Shown here in pieces: positions 61,462-64,000 of a stretch of DNA of 64,000 bases; position 1 is the first letter of the stretch, and each line of letters opens with the position of its first letter. The DNA is from Hyphomicrobiales bacterium (GTDB lineage: Bacteria > Pseudomonadota > Alphaproteobacteria > Rhizobiales > Phreatobacteraceae). The position numbers were made by a program, and so were the translations under genes. The stretch is taken from contig JAFKKV010000016.1 of NCBI GenBank assembly GCA_017304475.1, forward strand, positions 186,001 to 250,000, given 5' to 3'. Below the pieces are notes generated by a model. The model ran no database searches. It saw only the letters and a list, made by a program, of their open reading frames with translations, and had not been told where the DNA came from.

Positions 61462-62379
61462 TTATGCAATTGTCGACGGTTCTTCGAGCCTTGATTTCAG
61501 CGCTTCGGCGAGCAGCGTGATGGCCGGGTCGAAGCGTCCGGGCGCCGCCTTGCGCACCAGCGTGACGGTGGCCGGCAGGCTGAAATCCAGCACATCCAGG
61601 ATCCGCAACCGCTGGCGGTGCGGGCTTGCCTCGAACTGCCGGCGCGGCACCAGCCCGAGCCCGCCGCTATGAGCGAGCAGCGACAGCTGCAGGTCTTCGC
61701 CGAAGACCTCCGCGGCGATATGCACCGGCAATTGCAGCCGGTCGAAGGACCGGACCAGCGCGGCCCGGCAGCCGCAGCCCGGCGGGTTGAGGAACCAGCC
61801 CTCGCCGGCGAGATCGCGCAGCCGCCAGGCCTTGCCGTCGCTCCTGGTCGGAGGGTGTGAGGCCGCGACCACCACCACCTGCTCGGCGCCGAGCGCCAGG
61901 CCGACGAGGCCAGCAGGTACGCTATGCGCCTCGGTCAGGAGGCCGACGGCGCAGTCCAGCGCGCCGGCACGAACCTCCTCGATGAGCGCGCTGCTCCAGT
62001 TCGAACTGACCTGCAGCCGGATGCGCGGAAAGCCCCGGCGTAGCGCATCGAGCGGCGTGGTCAGCACCATTTCGCCGAGACCATGGGCGACGCCGGCCCG
62101 GAGCTCGCCGGCCGGTGCTCCGCCCCGGGTGGTCGACGCCTCGAGTTCGGCCACCGCCGCCAGCACGCGCCGGCAATGTTCCAGCACATGGGTACCGAGC
62201 GAGGTCAGCGCCGCCGGCTTCACCGCCCGGTTGAACAGCGGCGCGTCGCCGATCGCCGCCTCGAAATTCTGCACGCGCCGGGTGGTCGCCGGCTGCGTCA
62301 GGTTGAGCCGGATGGCCGCGCGGTTGACCGAGCCGGACTCGGCTACGGCGACAAAAGCTTCGATGTCCTGCAGGTTCAT
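61462..62379 (-). CDS. LysR-type transcriptional regulator
   Basis: A 305-residue LysR regulator from MNLQDIEAFVAVAESGSVNRAAIRLNLTQPATTRRVQNFEAAIGDAPLF (HTH residues about 18-37). The ligand domain follows, with LTSLGTHVLEHCRRVLAAVAELE and GELRAGVAHGLGEMVLTTPLDALRRGFPRIRLQV. Two adjacent Cys (PPGCGCRAAL, about residue 200) sit near the effector cleft. The 120-bp gap to the convergent-side ABM gene is A+T-rich. Its target is not obvious; the neighbouring genes face the same way. Confidence 0.88.
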   Translation of the reverse strand: MNLQDIEAFVAVAESGSVNRAAIRLNLTQPATTRRVQNFEAAIGDAPLFNRAVKPAALTSLGTHVLEHCRRVLAAVAELEASTTRGGAPAGELRAGVAHGLGEMVLTTPLDALRRGFPRIRLQVSSNWSSALIEEVRAGALDCAVGLLTEAHSVPAGLVGLALGAEQVVVVAASHPPTRSDGKAWRLRDLAGEGWFLNPPGCGCRAALVRSFDRLQLPVHIAAEVFGEDLQLSLLAHSGGLGLVPRRQFEASPHRQRLRILDVLDFSLPATVTLVRKAAPGRFDPAITLLAEALKSRLEEPSTIA

Positions 62380-62479
62380 GAGGCAGAAGCATAATCGAGA
62401 TGAGATCATGCACAAAGTGAAGAGCATGCGCGCGAGCCCAGGGGCCCCGCGCACGCCGGAAACAAGCCCCGCCGAACCG

Positions 62480-62659
62480 ACCCTCTCCCAAAGGGAGAGG
62501 GTGGCAGCGTCAGCTGCCGGGTGAGGGGCGTGCGGGCAGAGAACAGCCACCACCGATCACGCCGCGAAGAACGCGCACGCACAGGTTCAGCCCCATCCGG
62601 AGATGGACGTCCCCTCACCCGGCGCCTGACGGCGCCACCCTCTCCCTTTGGGAGAGGGT
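62480..62659. repeat. inverted pair of CCCTCTCCC hairpin elements
   Basis: Two copies of an approximately 50-bp element face each other. The first (62480-62528) starts with the perfect hairpin ACCCTCTCCC-AAA-GGGAGAGGGT, followed by GGCAGCGTCAGCTGCCGGGTGAGGGG. The second (62611-62659) is its inverted, slightly changed copy. Together they form a large imperfect palindrome about a 80-bp centre between the LysR start and the DUF3597 gene. Confidence 0.7.
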
Positions 62660-62734
62660 TGATTCATCTGCTTTTTTTTAAGGTCGAAAGCCCTGCGATC
62701 GCCGGCGAGGCTTTCTCGATCGCCGAAACGAGAA

Positions 62735-62764
62735 CGCCCCTCCGGACTAATGTCCGAAGGGGCG
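62735..62764 (-). terminator. rho-independent-like terminator of the DUF3597 gene
   Basis: CGCCCCTCCGGAC (62735-62747), loop TAAT, and GTCCGAAGGGGCG (62752-62764): a 13-bp stem with one mismatch, 20 bp after the DUF3597 stop on the minus strand. The following minus-strand sequence is only moderately T-rich (TTCTCGTTT). Confidence 0.7.
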
Positions 62765-62784
62765 CCCTCACCTCGAGCCGAAGC

Positions 62785-63213
62785 TCAGTTCTTCAGGTCG
62801 TCCGGCACCTTGCCGCCATTGGCGGCGAGTTTGACCATCACCTGCTTGTGCAGCCAGATGTTCATCGTAGCGGAGTCGTTGGTATCACCGGTGTAGTTGA
62901 GCTCCTTGGCGAGCTCCTTGCGCGCCGACAGGCTGCTGTCGAGGTCGAGCAGCTTCATCAGGTCGACGATCGAGGTCTTCCAGTTCAACGGCTGGGAGGC
63001 CTTCGACGCGAGGTCGTTGAGCAGGGCCGCGACGTCGACGGTTGCCGCCGGAGCCGCCGCTGCGCCCGGAGCCGCCGGAGCGGCACCACCGGCCGCCGGA
63101 GCCGTGCTGGCATCGCCACCCGCAGGCTGGCCGGCCGCCGGCGCTGCCGGAGCCTCGGCCGCATTGGCTCGGCCAGGCAGAATCTTGTTCAGGATCGAGC
63201 TGAAAATGCTCAT
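62785..63213 (-). CDS. DUF3597 domain protein
   Basis: A 142-residue protein of the DUF3597 family: MSIFSSILNKILPG at the N-terminus, a low-complexity Ala/Pro/Gly linker (about 19-55), then the conserved domain VDVAALLNDLASKASQPLNWKTSIVDLMKLLDLDSSLSARKELAKELNYTGDTNDSATMNIWLHKQVMVKLAANGGKVP. The structure of a family member is a helical bundle without known function. GGAG lies 7 bases before the ATG. Single-gene unit with its own terminator. Confidence 0.9.
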   Translation of the reverse strand: MSIFSSILNKILPGRANAAEAPAAPAAGQPAGGDASTAPAAGGAAPAAPGAAAAPAATVDVAALLNDLASKASQPLNWKTSIVDLMKLLDLDSSLSARKELAKELNYTGDTNDSATMNIWLHKQVMVKLAANGGKVPDDLKN

Positions 63214-63299
63214 GCGGGTTCTCCAGTTTCACGTTGCCCCACGGCCACGCTAGCACGCTGATATCCGGAGACAATGACAAGGCGAGGAAAAGCGCCCAC

Positions 63300-64000
63300 T
63301 CAACCGGGCGCAGTCATTCCCCCGGGCGCCGCGAAATGCTCGGCCATCCAGGCGTCCCAGGCCTTTTGCTCGCGCGCAGCCACCTGCCCGGCCGCATCGC
63401 CATAAAAATAAAGGCTGACCGCCGCGCGCACGACGCCACCCCAGCTATAGGTGCCGATCAGCGCCAGCCCGGGCGCCGGCCGGTCCAGAACGAGCGTCAC
63501 TTCGCGATGATTCAGATGCTGGCCGATCCGCTCGACCTTGCCGGCAAGGACAGGCGCCCGGCCGGCCGGCGCCTCGCACCGCTCACCCGGCGTCGCGCCG
63601 GCGAGACCGAGTTTTTCAGTGAGCATGGCCCAGGCCTCCTCCCCGGACCCGGCAAATTGGCCGGTCGGGCGAATCGACACGCCCGGCTGACCGGCGAAAT
63701 GGCTGAGATAAAGCCTGAGCACCACGAAGAATGGGCCCCAGCCGGTTTCCATGCTGCCGAGCTCGTCGTCCCATTCGGCCGAGCTGGTGAACAGGCTGTG
63801 GACGAGCCGCACCACGCAGGTGCCGCCGGCTTGTGCCTGGATGACGAATTCGGTGCCGAGCGGCGGCGCCTCGCCGCTCCAGCCAGGCTCGACATAGGCG
63901 AAGCGGCGCGGCGGCTCGAAGGCCGTGACCTCGCCTGTCGATTCCATGCCTGGCCCGAGGTGAAAGGCAACCTTGCCACCTTGCCACTCCTCGACCTCGG
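63300..64000 (-). CDS. SRPBCC/AHSA1-like protein (partial, 5' end outside window)
   Basis: The frame ends at 63300 and is open to the window edge; the ATG at 63947 is internal because the codons before it (EEWQGGKVAFHLGPG) continue the domain. STGEVTAFEPPRRFAYVEPGWSG and GGTCVVRLVHSLFTSSAEWDDELGSMETGWGPFFVVLRLYL are typical of the C-terminal half of AHSA1-type START proteins. The last 100 residues after SIRPTG form a second, weakly related repeat (VERIGQHLNHREVTLVLDRPAPGLALIG), longer than usual. Function unknown; the regulator is probably in the missing flank. Confidence 0.8.
   Translation of the reverse strand, partial: EVEEWQGGKVAFHLGPGMESTGEVTAFEPPRRFAYVEPGWSGEAPPLGTEFVIQAQAGGTCVVRLVHSLFTSSAEWDDELGSMETGWGPFFVVLRLYLSHFAGQPGVSIRPTGQFAGSGEEAWAMLTEKLGLAGATPGERCEAPAGRAPVLAGKVERIGQHLNHREVTLVLDRPAPGLALIGTYSWGGVVRAAVSLYFYGDAAGQVAAREQKAWDAWMAEHFAAPGGMTAPG

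Overview
The window is a compact, very G+C-rich bacterial chromosome segment (about two thirds G+C by eye). Codons are strongly G/C-ending, intergenic gaps are short and most starts are ATG with a purine-rich ribosome binding site. The gene families present (an alternative aa3-type oxidase cluster with two subunit III genes, Bug-type solute receptors, CaiB-type CoA transferases, TetR/GntR/LysR/AraC regulators, protocatechuate 3,4-dioxygenase) fit a metabolically versatile soil or water alphaproteobacterium, most likely of the order Hyphomicrobiales (Rhizobiales). I cannot name the genus. No rRNA, tRNA, CRISPR array, insertion sequence or phage gene was recognised.

Layout. 1-2.7 kb: end of a molybdenum hydroxylase FAD subunit, a secreted protein of unknown function and an exported intradiol dioxygenase. 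2.7-7.7 kb: a leftward cytochrome oxidase operon (subunits II, I, III-like, III, IV and a small secreted protein). 8-17 kb: a LysR gene divergent from a tightly overlapping catabolic operon (thiolase-like, DUF35, enoyl-CoA hydratase, two CaiB/BaiF proteins, Bug receptor, carotenoid-cleavage-type oxygenase), followed by an AraC regulator. 17-21 kb: small secreted or membrane proteins and a MarR regulator with a near-perfect palindromic operator. 21-30.8 kb: GntR/ABC-transporter/aminotransferase unit and an SDR/hydrolase/M20 amidohydrolase/crotonase run. 31-37 kb: hydroxamate-type siderophore uptake (TonB receptor, FhuD, fused FhuB, FhuF). 37-43 kb: TetR, MarR and AraC regulators with small partners, a DJ-1/PfpI protein and an MFS transporter. 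43-50 kb: leuA, an aminoacyl-tRNA deacylase, a methionyl-tRNA synthetase with an attenuator-like leader, a TSUP exporter and an AraC regulator. 50-52.6 kb: ArsR/SRPBCC pair, cyclophilin, HD hydrolase. 52.7-58.7 kb: protocatechuate module (pcaHG plus a BKACE enzyme) divergent from a shikimate/quinate dehydrogenase and MHS transporter, with a TetR regulator whose own upstream site matches a site between the divergent operons. 58.7-64 kb: MFS exporter/TetR pair, ABM monooxygenase, LysR, DUF3597 and a truncated SRPBCC gene.

The most interesting non-coding content is regulatory. It includes a trp-type leader peptide/terminator arrangement in front of the methionyl-tRNA synthetase, several divergent promoters built around long palindromes, a large dispersed palindromic repeat present in two copies in opposite orientation, and a family of CCCTCTCCC/GGGAGAGGG hairpins mostly placed between convergent genes. 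The most interesting coding content is the possibly undescribed catabolic operon at 9-16 kb and the pcaHG-BKACE combination, which suggests a CoA-transferase-free end to the beta-ketoadipate route.
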